From Limnobacter humi (GTDB taxonomy: Bacteria > Pseudomonadota > Gammaproteobacteria > Burkholderiales > Burkholderiaceae_B): a stretch of DNA of 64,000 nt. Position numbers and translations under genes: made by a program. Where the stretch lies: NCBI RefSeq assembly GCF_024518835.1, contig NZ_JANIGO010000001.1:186001-250000 (forward strand), written 5' to 3'. The notes beneath the pieces were generated by a model, which was given only the letters and a program-made list of their open reading frames with translations, was not told the origin of the DNA and did not search any database. Shown here one piece after another: positions 1 to 10,595 of this stretch (position 1 is its first letter; the number at the start of each line of letters is the position of its first letter).

Positions 1-542
1 CTAAGTCATGGATCCATAAGTCAACTGGTGGACAGTTCATCCAGTCGGATATCTCCATGAATGAACCTCTGGCTTCTTGGTACCTCGACCCCGAGATAGG
101 TGGCGTAACGCTGCATGAGACGAGAAGCCATATGGAATCCGATCTGCATCGGTATTTGTTTGCCTCCTCATTCGCTCGAGAGGAAAAGAGATCACCGAGG
201 TTGAGTGACTTTCCTCAAGCCTTGTTACCCAACCATCAAAATTTGAACAACGAATCAACGCCATTTCTAGACAGATTCCGAGTGCAGTTGCGTAATCAAC
301 CATCGACAACAATCGTGTCCCACATTTCCAAGGATGGGCACTACTACATTCATCCCGAACCCTCACAGTGCCGTAGCCTAACGGTTCGCGAGGCTGCGCG
401 CTTACAGACCTTCCCCGATAACTACTTTTTTGAGGGCAATAGAACACAGCAGTATCACCAAGTGGGCAATGCTGTCCCACCGCTATTGGCTAGGAAAATC
501 GCTGAAATTGTCCTCAGGCTGTTGCAGTCGGCAGGTCTTTGA
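1..542 (+). CDS. DNA cytosine-5 methyltransferase, C-terminal part (5' end outside window)
   Basis: The reading frame is open to the left edge (in frame from base 3), so this is the 3' part of a larger gene and the ATG at 57 is internal. The last ~50 residues carry C5-methyltransferase motif IX ([15 protein letters not shown]) and motif X (QVGNAVPP), which pack beside the catalytic domain and bind the cofactor. The catalytic Pro-Cys and the target-recognition domain must lie to the left. It converges on the AIPR operon with 168 bp between stops. Such methylases accompany GHKL-ATPase/Z1/AIPR clusters, where they would protect host DNA; that partnership is inferred from context. A Vsr endonuclease, often linked, is not in the window. 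Confidence 0.88.
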   Translation, partial: KSWIHKSTGGQFIQSDISMNEPLASWYLDPEIGGVTLHETRSHMESDLHRYLFASSFAREEKRSPRLSDFPQALLPNHQNLNNESTPFLDRFRVQLRNQPSTTIVSHISKDGHYYIHPEPSQCRSLTVREAARLQTFPDNYFFEGNRTQQYHQVGNAVPPLLARKIAEIVLRLLQSAGL

Positions 543-710
543 ATTCTCCAGAAACCTAATTACCTTAAATCCAGCGAGCTAACCCTGCAGGCTGGACTTC
601 AAGGGAGGCAGACGTCAAGTTGCACACCCAGATCTTCAGAACACACCATTCAAGTGCATGAAGTCTGGAGCGGGTTGTCACATACCTCAAACTATACCGG
701 CCATTTTCTG

Positions 711-2489
711 TCAGCCGTTGTAGCGAACCTCTGGAATTCCTGTGGCTACAGGGGAGTAAGAAGCAGCGAAAACTGCATCCCTACACTCTGGCTTTTTGGC
801 CCATTCCGAAATCATCTTACCACCAGCACTTTCGTGGAGAACCTCACTGACTTGGCGCGCCCATATCTCGATCTGTTTAAGGAGTTCATGGGAGACTGCC
901 TGATTGCTCCAGATCTTATCGAGATCAATGCGATCACCCAACATCTTGGCGGTCACTGATACGGTATATGCCGTGATGTTTGCTTGGAAAGCTTGGAACA
1001 TGGGGCGGATCAGTTTTTGAGTATCGCGGTAGAGCTTTGCCTTCGCGATCATGGATTTGAAGTCGGCAGTAGAGGGCAGTTTGACTTCCTGTCCCTCCGG
1101 AGCAACGAGTGCTGACATGAAACGGTCAAAGTTTTTCTGGGAGCCGAGGCTGACGATCTCTGGTTTCTGAGCCCAGGCATTCAGATACTTTGCAAGATCC
1201 GTTTTGGTCAGGCGGCGACTCGTCGGGATCGCGTCCTTGATCTTCTTTAGCTTGGCAGGTGTTGTTCCTTCCCTAGCCAACAAGGTATTGTAGCTTCCTG
1301 CAGCGCGCTCATAGAACCACTGACTGACTCCATCTGGGCAGTACACATTACGGGAAATCTTTTCGATCTCCACATGGAATGGCTTGTTGGCTGAGAGGTC
1401 TGACTGTCTAACAGCGTTCTGGCTGTTCGCAAATCTGGAAATGTCTGAAACCAGGGCCTCTTCCTTGGCAGGGTCCTGAACTCTCATGACAATGATCTTT
1501 GCGGCCACTCTGACGCCGGACAAGTCGATTTCAGGATACTTCTTCTTTGTGAAGTACAGGGATGCAGTGGTCTGCCCACCGTTGACGATTTGAAGACCCT
1601 TGATCCATGCGATTCCGATCATACCGTCCAAGGAGTTCCCCAGCCTTATTTCGTCGGCGACCATAACAATGCCGTTGTTGTAGGCCATGAAGCGTTCAGG
1701 TGAATTTCTGAGAGTGTTTTGTATGCCGGCATTCACGCCTTTGCCCTTGACGCTCAAAAACGAACGAACGTTGGCTTCAAGAAGTCGCGCACCAAATTTT
1801 TCGTAAAGCAGGCGAAGAGCGTCACCGGGAACAGCGGTCAATGCGTAGTCATAGTCATCGTTCTGCCCATTGACGAATACGCATGGTAAGGGCTGACCAG
1901 ACAACTCATTGAAATCGATGACCAATTCGTCACGCGGCTTACCTTCAGAGATGTGGCGGTATAGCCGCTCAATATCCATAACCTCCAGCCTGACAGCCTT
2001 ACCGTTTATTTCTTTTGTCTTGAAGCTCTTGGAATTGGCGATGCGGTCAGTAATGACGAAGATTCGGATCTGTTCCAAATCGTTGTAGATGGCTTGCAGC
2101 GTCTCAGCTAATGAACGGACATCGTTTGTCGGATCCAGCTTTGGAGCGAGCGTTCCTTGTGCACAGAGGGACAAGAACCGAAAACATTGCTCAACAGCCG
2201 TTTTCGTTTCAGCGTCAGGTATACGCGTTGGCTCATCCTCCCCTAGGTAAAGGCTAACGAACAGATCGAGCTGATCGTTGTCGTCAGACAATGAGTAACC
2301 ACTGAGCCGCAATATGGCGTTGCCAACTTTTCCTTCGAAATAGCACTGGACAGGCTCGAATGTCATACCAATCTCTGCCATGTGATCCATGACGATATTG
2401 GCATAAACAAGTTCTTCGTAGAGGGCCCCGTCCTGCATCTGCGCACGCACGGTTGCCTGTATTTCCCTCAAAAATTCAGCAAGTTCCAT
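711..2489 (-). CDS. AIPR family protein (abortive phage infection-type)
   Basis: 592 aa. It matches the AIPR family, first linked to lactococcal abortive infection proteins. The family core is visible from about residue 240 to 315: a conserved NNG at 271-273 followed by NGGQTT at 303-308. It is the last gene of the five-gene operon; its ATG lies 2 nt after the stop of the PD-(D/E)XK gene, so translation is probably coupled. AIPR proteins recur beside GHKL ATPases, Z1 helicases and methylases in restriction-like islands. The biochemical role is unknown; an effector or target-engagement role is inference. The call is firm on family and weak on mechanism. Confidence 0.85.
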   Translation of the reverse strand: MELAEFLREIQATVRAQMQDGALYEELVYANIVMDHMAEIGMTFEPVQCYFEGKVGNAILRLSGYSLSDDNDQLDLFVSLYLGEDEPTRIPDAETKTAVEQCFRFLSLCAQGTLAPKLDPTNDVRSLAETLQAIYNDLEQIRIFVITDRIANSKSFKTKEINGKAVRLEVMDIERLYRHISEGKPRDELVIDFNELSGQPLPCVFVNGQNDDYDYALTAVPGDALRLLYEKFGARLLEANVRSFLSVKGKGVNAGIQNTLRNSPERFMAYNNGIVMVADEIRLGNSLDGMIGIAWIKGLQIVNGGQTTASLYFTKKKYPEIDLSGVRVAAKIIVMRVQDPAKEEALVSDISRFANSQNAVRQSDLSANKPFHVEIEKISRNVYCPDGVSQWFYERAAGSYNTLLAREGTTPAKLKKIKDAIPTSRRLTKTDLAKYLNAWAQKPEIVSLGSQKNFDRFMSALVAPEGQEVKLPSTADFKSMIAKAKLYRDTQKLIRPMFQAFQANITAYTVSVTAKMLGDRIDLDKIWSNQAVSHELLKQIEIWARQVSEVLHESAGGKMISEWAKKPECRDAVFAASYSPVATGIPEVRYNG

Positions 2490-2491
2490 AG

Positions 2492-3496
2492 TTAGATCAT
2501 TTCCAGTTTCTTGAGAGCTGTTGTCAGGCCAACATCTTGGCTGAGCAAGGGCTCGAGATTGATTTCATATCTAGCACTGATGACTCCGGGCTTCACGTTG
2601 CCGAGCATCAGTCGAGGAAAATTCTCTCCAACTTCAAGCATCGCGATTTCCCGCAGGGAGAATCTCCGATGGTATTGAGGTGAATGCGCTGGCGAGTATC
2701 CAGCAGCGAGAACTCTGTCATCAAACTCGGAAAGGGTGATTGGATTAGATTCCAGCTGTGCTCTGATTGCAGAAATCTTTTCGGGGAGCGTTTGTCCACT
2801 CTCGGTCAACGCATATTTGACGGCACCCAAGAAAAGGGGGCTGCAGTTCGTGTCATCCAGTTGTTCCAGCGAACCAATTTTTGCAACCAACCCAGCGGTG
2901 GCAACAGTGGTCTTTACTTCGATGGCACCAAAGCCAAGTTCGAAATCCCTGAGCCCGTGAAGTGGTCCACTCCAGGCCCTGATTGCAGCTTCAGGAGCCA
3001 TGCCGACCTCCAGCATTTTTTCCAGCACGGTGAGTTCACCTACAAGACCAACTTCATTCTCGGCAGACAAAGGTACAGCACCCTTGCGCATGAACTCTTG
3101 CCACGCTCGAATCCTGCCAAGGAAAGCGCGCAATTCAAGACTGTGGTCTCCGGAACCCGTGTCCAAGATTGCATGGACAATATCCGACACCATGGCCGAG
3201 AATAATTCAAGGTTTCCGTTCGGACTCCGAGTCAATGCAAGCCAGACGAAGCCATCCTGCTCAGAATTGACACGAGTGACATGGAATCCCAATCCTTCAG
3301 GAAATTTTTCGTTTCTCGAGATCACACTTGTACGAAAACCTGCGAGCAAGGCTTCGCATAGGTCTGGGAAATTGCGCCCAGCTCTGAACCTGCCGGGATG
3401 TCTGGGCAAAACTGCCACTGTGTTCCATCCGGACGTGCCTTGTGCGGTCTGGATTGAATTCCAAGCCAGCTGAATTTCGTCAATCAACTTGGCCAT
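2492..3496 (-). CDS. PD-(D/E)XK motif protein (DUF4420-like), putative restriction nuclease
   Basis: 334 aa. A restriction-endonuclease-like core is readable: a helix with GLVGE (E154), then D184 in RDFELG and the E193-V-K195 pair in AIEVKTT, i.e. E...D...ExK. This is the metal-binding signature of DUF4420-type nucleases found with Z1 and GHKL ATPases. It overlaps the end of the Z1 gene by 17 nt and ends 2 nt before AIPR, so it is an operon member. It is the likely DNA-cleaving subunit of the system. The N-terminal ~140 residues are not recognised and could hold a recognition or partner-binding module. Confidence 0.85.
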   Translation of the reverse strand: MAKLIDEIQLAWNSIQTAQGTSGWNTVAVLPRHPGRFRAGRNFPDLCEALLAGFRTSVISRNEKFPEGLGFHVTRVNSEQDGFVWLALTRSPNGNLELFSAMVSDIVHAILDTGSGDHSLELRAFLGRIRAWQEFMRKGAVPLSAENEVGLVGELTVLEKMLEVGMAPEAAIRAWSGPLHGLRDFELGFGAIEVKTTVATAGLVAKIGSLEQLDDTNCSPLFLGAVKYALTESGQTLPEKISAIRAQLESNPITLSEFDDRVLAAGYSPAHSPQYHRRFSLREIAMLEVGENFPRLMLGNVKPGVISARYEINLEPLLSQDVGLTTALKKLEMI

Positions 3497-6377
3497 ATTC
3501 CTGAGCCCATTGTGCTTGAGTTAAATGATCCACTGCATATTTGACTTTCACCCCGGCATCGCTGGCAGGGAAGCTAATGCCGAATGCAATGACAGGTTTT
3601 TTCCAGTCACCAAAGCCAGGACCAAATTCGGCCTGATCAGGGTCCAAGGGGTACAGCATCAGCAAGCCCCTCTCAGGGGCCGCCTGTATTCCTTGTTCTG
3701 GCGCGCCCATACCTCTGATATATCGGATAGCGAGGCCATTGGGAAAAGTAGGTGCCTCTGGCTTTTTGCCGTCTTTAACTCGGGCTGCGTCTGGATTCCA
3801 GTTTTTCAGAGTCAATGCCATGGCTGCGTCCCATGCAGGGCCGTCAAGATCGATAGACTCATCCGGCGGCGAAACGGGACGACCAATCGCATAACGGTCG
3901 CTGCGTGTGTTATCCGCCTTCCGCTTGATCATGCGATCAACCCTTGGCCCACCTGTGAACTGGTAAGAAACTCCCTCACCACCGTCTGCCAAGTAGACTG
4001 TCCACGAGGTCAATTGACCGATCTTGGCCATGGACCGGATGAAATCCCGTATCAGGGGGCTATTGACCTTACGCGCTGCCGGATGGGTGGCGTAGGAATC
4101 AAAGAAGTCTGCGATAGCTTCGCTGGAAACGTTGTCCCAGAGATGCCCGTACCATTTTTTGGGCTTGCTTCCCCGCAGTCTGATGATTTCAGGCGACTCT
4201 TGCGGAGAGCCACATGCTTGGAGAAGCCTCGTGGTTGCGTCCAGATTCTTAGACAGAATATCAGCGGATCTGTGCAGTGCAACGGTCTCAAGGATTTCGC
4301 CGCTGAAAGACAGTTGCAAATCCTTTGCGGTGCGCATTTTCAAAGGTGATGTAACCAGCAGGACGGGATGCGACTGGACCCTGAGACCATAGTCCTTAGG
4401 GGTTGCACCACTGTCTTTCATGGCTTCGAATTCGTCTCGCAGTTCCTCGGATGCATCAGCAATGTGCTGGAACCACTCGATCAGATCATCCGTCGTGTAC
4501 AGACGGCAAAGATCCAGATAGCCCGGGCGGTACCCAAACCATCGCCCCATTTGCATGAGGGTGTCGTACATTTTTGAGGTGCGGACAAAGTAACTGGTGC
4601 AGAGTCCTTCAAGCGTAAGACCTCGAGCAAGCTTGTCGCCGCCAACAGCAATCACTTTCAGCCCCTTGGTGCCGGGTGTGGCGTAATCAAGAATATCCTT
4701 TGCCTTGCCATTGATCATTCGGACTTCAATATCGGACAGTACATCTCCCAGCTTCTGTAAGATTTCATCCCAAGAATGATCTGGCGGCGTGGTCTCGGAT
4801 TCAACCAGTCTCTCAATCACAGCAGTGCGAGTGGGCGAGAAATCCTCCTCCCAGAGCCTTCGCATCTGTTTCAGCGACTCGATATCGTCAACACCACGGG
4901 TAATACGCTGGCGAAGCCCCGTGATGTATTCCTTTACCTGCCTATGAACATCTTTTTGAACGAGGATATAGCGAGTAACGTGAATCAGCATAGAGGAATG
5001 CTCGCTACCCTGGCCGCGTAACTCGCGGGAAGCGCAGGCCAATACAAAAGACTGGATTGCATTCTTAAGAGAGGGAGGCAGTGTGTCTACGCCAAGATAG
5101 AAAGGTTGATGATACTTGTCGTGTTTTTCTGGCATCCATCCTGTCTCACGGTCTTCGCTCATGTGGTCCTTGAATACGCGAACAAGAGGAAGCCCTCCGA
5201 TTCTTCCATCGACGCCTCTCAGGCCAAAGATGCGAGTAGGACCGAAGTAATTTGAAGGAGCTGCGAGATTGATGATGAATGACTTGGGAAACAGGTCTGC
5301 GCCCTCATCAGTGGTGTTCCCTTGCCTATGGATAAACACGTTGGCGAACGGGGTAGCCGTGTACCCGACATAAGCAGACTTTGCAAAGCTGTGCAGTATC
5401 TTCCGGATACGGCTGTTGATGGCCTTGGGCTCGTGATCCGGATCCGGGTTACCTTCGGAGTCAAATGTCTGCTCCCCGGTATCAACTGACCCGTTATCTG
5501 CCTCGTCATCAATCAGAAGCAGGGGCAGATTGCTGACGTATTTAAGTCCGCTTTCATTATCTCTCGTATCGGCGACATGGTTCTTGATCCATTTCAGCAG
5601 GCGATCCAAGACGGTTTTGTTCTTCTTAACGACGAATAGCCAGGGGCGTTCTTCTGGCGTGATAGCTAGGTGATTCGCGATATTTGTGCTGAAGTCGCCG
5701 TTTTCAGTTCGGTTGGTGGCGCAGTTAGGCTTGATCTCCAGATCGCGTCCCATTTCGCCGACACCAATGAATTTGACTACATCATTGTTCGCAGAAGTTT
5801 CGTAGCCCAGAAACCCTTCTTCAAGTCGAATCTGGGTCTGGGATCGCAGGTTGTTGTGAAGACCGGCTAGAATAATGATTATTTTGTACCCAGCGTCAGC
5901 CGCTTTACAGATCAGTCCTGTGTAGTTGGCGGTTTTCCCCGACTGCACATGCCCAACCACCAGCCCACGCCTGTCCCAAGAACCAGTCCGGTTGGGGTCC
6001 TCAAGAAGGCCAAGCATTTCGTCTGTAGAGATTTCCAGTGCATCTATGGCAGCCGGAGGCATTTTCCGCTCCAGCATGTCCCTGTACCTTGGCCAATATC
6101 TCCATCCCTTTTTTCGTGAAGAACCAAGCCAGGTTTCGTGATCACTGTCGTCGGAGAGTGTTGAGTTCTTGCCGATCCAGATGCTGTAACGACGGATCAG
6201 TTCAGCAACGGCGCCCTCGATATCAATGGGTTCATCTTCCCGTCGAGGCATGATGGAAGCGGCCAGCTCAACCATTTCCTTGATCACTGAAGCGGTTGGG
6301 TTCTGGGTGGCCTGTTCCATCAGCAGGTTCTGTGCATTGCTTATGACGGTACTGGTTGGTCGATTGAATTCGCTCAT
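3480..6377 (-). CDS. Z1 domain superfamily 2 helicase-like ATPase
   Basis: 965 aa. It is a Z1-type P-loop protein with helicase motifs in order: Walker A GHVQSGKT (142-149), Walker B with DDEAD (290-294), a VGYTATPFANV motif (337-347), motif V-like GGDKLARGLTLEG (579-591) and motif VI-like QMGRWFGYRPGY (609-620). Z1 proteins are the motor component of restriction-like systems that also carry a MutL/MORC-type ATPase and a nuclease. Its start is 35 nt downstream of the ATPase stop, and its 3' end overlaps the nuclease gene. It probably translocates on or remodels DNA to license cleavage; that role is inferred from the family. Confidence 0.92.
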   Translation of the reverse strand: MSEFNRPTSTVISNAQNLLMEQATQNPTASVIKEMVELAASIMPRREDEPIDIEGAVAELIRRYSIWIGKNSTLSDDSDHETWLGSSRKKGWRYWPRYRDMLERKMPPAAIDALEISTDEMLGLLEDPNRTGSWDRRGLVVGHVQSGKTANYTGLICKAADAGYKIIIILAGLHNNLRSQTQIRLEEGFLGYETSANNDVVKFIGVGEMGRDLEIKPNCATNRTENGDFSTNIANHLAITPEERPWLFVVKKNKTVLDRLLKWIKNHVADTRDNESGLKYVSNLPLLLIDDEADNGSVDTGEQTFDSEGNPDPDHEPKAINSRIRKILHSFAKSAYVGYTATPFANVFIHRQGNTTDEGADLFPKSFIINLAAPSNYFGPTRIFGLRGVDGRIGGLPLVRVFKDHMSEDRETGWMPEKHDKYHQPFYLGVDTLPPSLKNAIQSFVLACASRELRGQGSEHSSMLIHVTRYILVQKDVHRQVKEYITGLRQRITRGVDDIESLKQMRRLWEEDFSPTRTAVIERLVESETTPPDHSWDEILQKLGDVLSDIEVRMINGKAKDILDYATPGTKGLKVIAVGGDKLARGLTLEGLCTSYFVRTSKMYDTLMQMGRWFGYRPGYLDLCRLYTTDDLIEWFQHIADASEELRDEFEAMKDSGATPKDYGLRVQSHPVLLVTSPLKMRTAKDLQLSFSGEILETVALHRSADILSKNLDATTRLLQACGSPQESPEIIRLRGSKPKKWYGHLWDNVSSEAIADFFDSYATHPAARKVNSPLIRDFIRSMAKIGQLTSWTVYLADGGEGVSYQFTGGPRVDRMIKRKADNTRSDRYAIGRPVSPPDESIDLDGPAWDAAMALTLKNWNPDAARVKDGKKPEAPTFPNGLAIRYIRGMGAPEQGIQAAPERGLLMLYPLDPDQAEFGPGFGDWKKPVIAFGISFPASDAGVKVKYAVDHLTQAQWAQEYGQVD

Positions 6378-6412
6378 GTGCTATTCCTGTCTGGTCTGAT
6401 TCATCCCCGCAT

Positions 6413-7936
6413 TCAGGATTCCGGTACGGAAAGCTGTGCAATCAGATGAGGGAAATTCTGAAAAGGATCTGTGCAGGCGAGTCTCGCCCTAGCGTCCTCG
6501 ATATCCATGCCCTTTTGGACAACTAAGTTTCTGAACAGGGATTTCATTACCTTCAAAACAGCTTCATCAGAACTGGAGGCAAAGCTTGTCACAGGCGTTT
6601 CTTTTTGCTCGGCGGTGTCCAGCCAGATTTTTTGAACAGGGACAGTCTCTTCAATGACCCTGATCATGCTGATGATCAGATCCTTCTGGGTAGAGGTGGC
6701 GTCGTCAAGAACCGCAGCAATGCTCGGATGCGCCTCGTCAATCCTATAGCGAATTCCCTTGGACGTGCGTTCCACCTTCCAAGCTTGCTCGATTGGTGTA
6801 TTCGTATTGACTCTCGTTGGGCTTCCCCGATATGCAAAGACCCGGCGGGCACGCTCCCTCGTGTCAGTGGCCATACTAGTCAACCAAGGACGCAACGCTA
6901 CGGGAGGACGTGCAACTGACTTCTTGACGTCAATTTTCCAGTCTGCATCTGCAGTGTTCGGGATATCTAGTCGAATGCGAGCCAGTCTGCATGGCTCTTC
7001 TCGGTTCCAGGCCCTGGGCTGCCCCAGCCCCAACCATCCACCAGCGACCAGAAGCCGCTGGTTTCTATAAATGTAAAAACCTTGCTGAGCATTCCACCCG
7101 GCAGGACCACCGTTGATCTCGTATTCGTTATCTGACAACTTATCCCTGTGAGGTAGGACGTGGCATTGAACTTCAATGTCTCCGCATGAGGTTCGGTGCC
7201 TCTGGACAGGTGATGTCCATGGTTTTGCGGGATGACCACTCAGGAAAGGATCCCACGCTTCGATCTTTTTACCATTCAGGTTGAGTTGCAGCTTTGGACG
7301 GTGTCCTTCGAGTAAACGGTGAAAAACCATAGCTAAGTGACGCTCGACCTGCTCTTCCATTAAGGCCAAGAAGTCATTGACCGTGAAGCTTTCGGTGACG
7401 ACGCGGTCAAGAACCTCCCATATCACGATTGTCCCGTGATCGAGGGAATCCAGCTTTGCGGGCAGGTCCTCGGAGCCGGGTGCCGGTCCTTCAATTAGGA
7501 CCCATCCGATATCCGGATTAGCTTTGAGCAGATCCAGATCCCATCGGAGACAGCTGGTGACACCGTTCTTTCTGGATGCAACTGTGAGGCGTTTGCATTG
7601 AGAAAACGAGGCAGTCTTAAGTCCCATGCCGAATCGGCCAAGATCGTGCGGTGATCGTGCGTCGAGAGGGTTTTTATCGCCTAGTGTCATGGCGCTCTCA
7701 AGCTCTTGGTCACTCATCCCGGACCCATTGTCCAGAATATGGATATTACTCGACGTCTCTTTCCAGTTAAATTGAATATCTACTGTAGTGGCGTCAGCGG
7801 AAAAGCTATTGTCGATGATGTCAGCTAGTGCAGCAGCGGTAGAGTAACCGAGCCCGCGCAGGGATTCCAGCATTGCGCTGGCCCTTGGTGGTGCGCTCCT
7901 TGTAGCCAGCTGATTATTTTGTTTGTATGGACTCAT
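6413..7936 (-). CDS. GHKL ATPase of the MutL/MORC type
   Basis: 507 aa. The N-terminal Bergerat fold is clear: N-box ADIIDNS (38-44, Asp in place of the usual Glu), G1 LDNGSGM (68-74) and G2 [11 protein letters not shown] (100-110), as in prokaryotic MORC/MutL-like ATPases. Iyer, Abhiman and Aravind (2008) described such ATPases coupled to Z1 helicases in restriction-modification systems. The C-terminal ~250 residues are not recognised and may be the S5-like and dimerisation parts. Its ATG lies inside the end of the sigma-factor gene (23 nt overlap), so the two are very likely co-translated. It probably acts as an ATP-gated DNA clamp. Confidence 0.9.
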   Translation of the reverse strand: MSPYKQNNQLATRSAPPRASAMLESLRGLGYSTAAALADIIDNSFSADATTVDIQFNWKETSSNIHILDNGSGMSDQELESAMTLGDKNPLDARSPHDLGRFGMGLKTASFSQCKRLTVASRKNGVTSCLRWDLDLLKANPDIGWVLIEGPAPGSEDLPAKLDSLDHGTIVIWEVLDRVVTESFTVNDFLALMEEQVERHLAMVFHRLLEGHRPKLQLNLNGKKIEAWDPFLSGHPAKPWTSPVQRHRTSCGDIEVQCHVLPHRDKLSDNEYEINGGPAGWNAQQGFYIYRNQRLLVAGGWLGLGQPRAWNREEPCRLARIRLDIPNTADADWKIDVKKSVARPPVALRPWLTSMATDTRERARRVFAYRGSPTRVNTNTPIEQAWKVERTSKGIRYRIDEAHPSIAAVLDDATSTQKDLIISMIRVIEETVPVQKIWLDTAEQKETPVTSFASSSDEAVLKVMKSLFRNLVVQKGMDIEDARARLACTDPFQNFPHLIAQLSVPES

Positions 7937-10403
7937 GAGCGATATCCATTAGGTCTTTGAGTTTGTCGCTGCGGGATGGGTGTTTCAACTTGCTCATGGC
8001 TTTGGCCTCAATCTGTCGGATGCGTTCTCTTGTTACACCGAATGCCTGTCCAATTTCTTCAAGCGTGTGATCTGTTGACAGGTCTATTCCAAACCGCATC
8101 CGTAAAATACGTGCCTCATTAAGTGTCAAACTATCCAGCATGTCCCTTACTGTCACATGAATATTGTGCAGCAATGCGGCATTCATGGGAGCGGATTGAG
8201 CACCATCTGCAATGAGCTCAGTTTGCAGATTTCCCTCTTTATCGATTAACGTATCAAGGGGTACGATCTCCATATCGAATGTTACTATCTGTCGAATCTT
8301 GTCCTCGGGTATCTCCATTCGATCCGATAAAACGGAAACGTTAGCCTTGGTCCCGTGCTCCTGTAGATATTGACGAGAGATCCGATTAAGTTTGTTGATG
8401 GTTTCAATCATGTGCACCGGAATACGTATGGTACGGGCCTGGTCGGCGATGGCGCGGGTAATAGCTTGACGTATCCACCATGTGGCATAGGTCGAAAACT
8501 TGTAGCCCAGACGATATTGAAATTTGTCCACGGCCTTCATCAGGCCGATATTTCCTTCCTGTACTAGATCAAGAAATTCTAAGCCTCTATTGGTGTACTT
8601 TTTCGCGATCGACAGCACAAGCCGAAGGTTGGCTTCAATCATTTCTTTCCTGGCTTCTCGGCAGGCGCGTTCGCCAGCGTTCATGCGTTTATTGATGTTC
8701 TTAAGTTCATCCAGTGGAACCATAACGCGATGCTGCAAGTCGATCAGATTTCGTTGAATATCCTGAATCTGGGAAATATGCCGCCCTATGTTAGTAGCCC
8801 AGGGCATCCCAGATACGGCCTGACCCTCTACCCAGTTGAGGTCGAGTAATTTTGAAGCTACAAGGTTGTCCTGTATATCGCGATCACTGAATTCAATCAC
8901 GAATTGGTTATGCGGGTAGCCGCACTTATTTACGATGATGCTGCGAAGCTCGCGCTCGTTCCTGCGTACATCGTCCACCTGGCCACGCACGATGTCGCAC
9001 AGCTTCTCAATAGCTTTGGTAGTGAACCGAATAGTCATCAACTCTTCAGACAGCGCAGTCCGAGCCCTAACGTGGTTGGGTGTTCCCCAACCCTCCTTCT
9101 CGTAGACCTTGTGCAGTTGTTCAAACAGATTGGCAACCTTATCAAACCGTTCCAAAGCCTGGTTTTTCAGTTCCTCAAGATGCTTGTTCTGTGCTTGGGA
9201 CTCGCTATGGTTTTCGTCTTCGTCGGTATCGTCGAACTCGGCGAAGTCTTCTTCGGTCACAGGGTCGTCGATCATGTCGGCGTTGAAGAAGCCAGCTACC
9301 AAGGTGGAAATCACAACCTTGCCTTCACGGATTTCCCTCACCATACGCAGGATTTCGGCAATGGTAGCAGGGGATGTACTAATCTCCTCTGTAATTTCCT
9401 TCAGACCTTTTTCAATGCGATTGGCTACTTTGATTTCGCCTTCACGTGAGAGCAGTTCACCCCTGCCCATTTGTCGTATGTAAAGGCGCCCTAGGTCATT
9501 TGATGACCCCGAAAGCTCGTCTAGATATTCGAGGGCACTATTTAAGGTACGCTCTTCCTCGGCCGTCTCTTCTTCATTAAGGTGACCCGTGAAGGCATCA
9601 AATATGGAAATATATTCGTGTCGTTCGTCCGTCTGCCCCCCCAGATCGTTAATGACCTGACGAATATTGTTGGAGAAATCCAGATCTTCAATTCCAAATT
9701 CCGACGACGCAATATCTTGGATCTGTAAGTCCGGAACACTTCCTTCCCGCAAGACTCTCAGCAGTGCACCTCTAACTGCAGCACGTGTTTCAGCGATTGC
9801 AGTCCTGACAATCGGTTCTGCAAACTCGGGAAGAGAGACGTCAAAATCTTCCCAGTCGGCCGAAGTGTCAATCGCAACGTGCTCTGAAATCGCTTTCTGC
9901 TGAACTTTAACCTTGAGCGCAATTTCAGGATCTTCTTCAGGAGGATGGGCCTCTTCTTCTGGCTCCCAGTCCCCGATACTCCATTCCGAATCTAATTCAT
10001 CCTGATTAAGGTCAATTGTGAAGTCGTTTGACACTGCAGAGGGGTGCGTTACCTGTTCGGTTGTACCAGAAGAAGGTGGTTCTGCTACCTGATCCGTCGG
10101 CTGAGCTGCAACTGGAATTGAAACGAATGACTGTATGAGCGCTGCGGTCTCGCTATACCCTGCCTCTGAGGCTATGCTGACTGCATTCTTCCCCTCTAAG
10201 TTCAATAAGAGTGGATCCGCGCCGTTCTCCAGCAGCAGTCTGCAAGCGTTGGTCTGTTTTTTTCTGGCCGCGATCATTAGCGGCGTGTTGCCCGCGTCAT
10301 CACGGGCATTCAGATTATCACCTTTTGCAATGTGTAACCTTATCGCAGCCTCAACGCCATTTGAGACCGCTATTTTTAGTAGCTTGTTCAATATGCCTTT
10401 CAT
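7914..10403 (-). CDS. RpoD-type sigma-70 factor with N-terminal ankyrin repeats
   Basis: 829 aa. Residues ~1-95 form ankyrin repeats ([25 protein letters not shown]). An acidic linker follows, then a region 1.1-like stretch (~225-262, ending INDLGGQ), region 1.2 (302-332, [13 protein letters not shown]), an RpoD-like non-conserved region with acidic DDTDEDE (391-397), region 2 (~585-655, including [10 protein letters not shown]), region 3 (~660-720) and region 4 (~755-815, [12 protein letters not shown]). The -10- and -35-contacting segments look nearly identical to housekeeping sigma-70, so it should read consensus-like promoters. It is first in the operon and overlaps the GHKL ATPase gene by 23 nt. 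Housekeeping RpoD normally lacks ankyrin repeats and lies beside dnaG. This is therefore a second, island-borne vegetative-type sigma. Confidence 0.93.
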   Translation of the reverse strand: MKGILNKLLKIAVSNGVEAAIRLHIAKGDNLNARDDAGNTPLMIAARKKQTNACRLLLENGADPLLLNLEGKNAVSIASEAGYSETAALIQSFVSIPVAAQPTDQVAEPPSSGTTEQVTHPSAVSNDFTIDLNQDELDSEWSIGDWEPEEEAHPPEEDPEIALKVKVQQKAISEHVAIDTSADWEDFDVSLPEFAEPIVRTAIAETRAAVRGALLRVLREGSVPDLQIQDIASSEFGIEDLDFSNNIRQVINDLGGQTDERHEYISIFDAFTGHLNEEETAEEERTLNSALEYLDELSGSSNDLGRLYIRQMGRGELLSREGEIKVANRIEKGLKEITEEISTSPATIAEILRMVREIREGKVVISTLVAGFFNADMIDDPVTEEDFAEFDDTDEDENHSESQAQNKHLEELKNQALERFDKVANLFEQLHKVYEKEGWGTPNHVRARTALSEELMTIRFTTKAIEKLCDIVRGQVDDVRRNERELRSIIVNKCGYPHNQFVIEFSDRDIQDNLVASKLLDLNWVEGQAVSGMPWATNIGRHISQIQDIQRNLIDLQHRVMVPLDELKNINKRMNAGERACREARKEMIEANLRLVLSIAKKYTNRGLEFLDLVQEGNIGLMKAVDKFQYRLGYKFSTYATWWIRQAITRAIADQARTIRIPVHMIETINKLNRISRQYLQEHGTKANVSVLSDRMEIPEDKIRQIVTFDMEIVPLDTLIDKEGNLQTELIADGAQSAPMNAALLHNIHVTVRDMLDSLTLNEARILRMRFGIDLSTDHTLEEIGQAFGVTRERIRQIEAKAMSKLKHPSRSDKLKDLMDIAHESIQTK

Positions 10404-10492
10404 GCTATGGACACTCGCTTGCCATTATCTAGGCAGGCCCTATCCGTTAGGCGCAAGTTTTTTGAGGTCCGTGCTTGCATGTTTTTTAAAAA

Positions 10493-10521
10493 AATAAAAA
10501 ATTGCTGAATTTTTGTATCAA
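10493..10521 (-). promoter_or_regulatory. Candidate promoter of the sigma/defence operon
   Basis: On the minus strand TTGATA (10516-10521) and TTTATT (10493-10498) are separated by 17 nt, inside the AT-rich 157-bp stretch between the sigma start codon and the IS3 end. This is a plausible sigma-70 promoter that the encoded sigma could itself recognise. It is a by-eye match only. The rest of 10404-10560 holds A/T runs and nothing else I recognise. Confidence 0.3.
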
Positions 10522-10595
10522 TTCATTTTCGCAATTAGGATTCGCTCTCCGTCGCGTCCGTGGACAACCCCGGCTTTCATTGACAAACCGGAGCC

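Noticed and set aside
8904-9449. Plus-strand ORF of 181 aa inside the sigma gene
   Set aside because: It is an antisense shadow of a well-conserved coding region, with no domain or ribosome-binding site.
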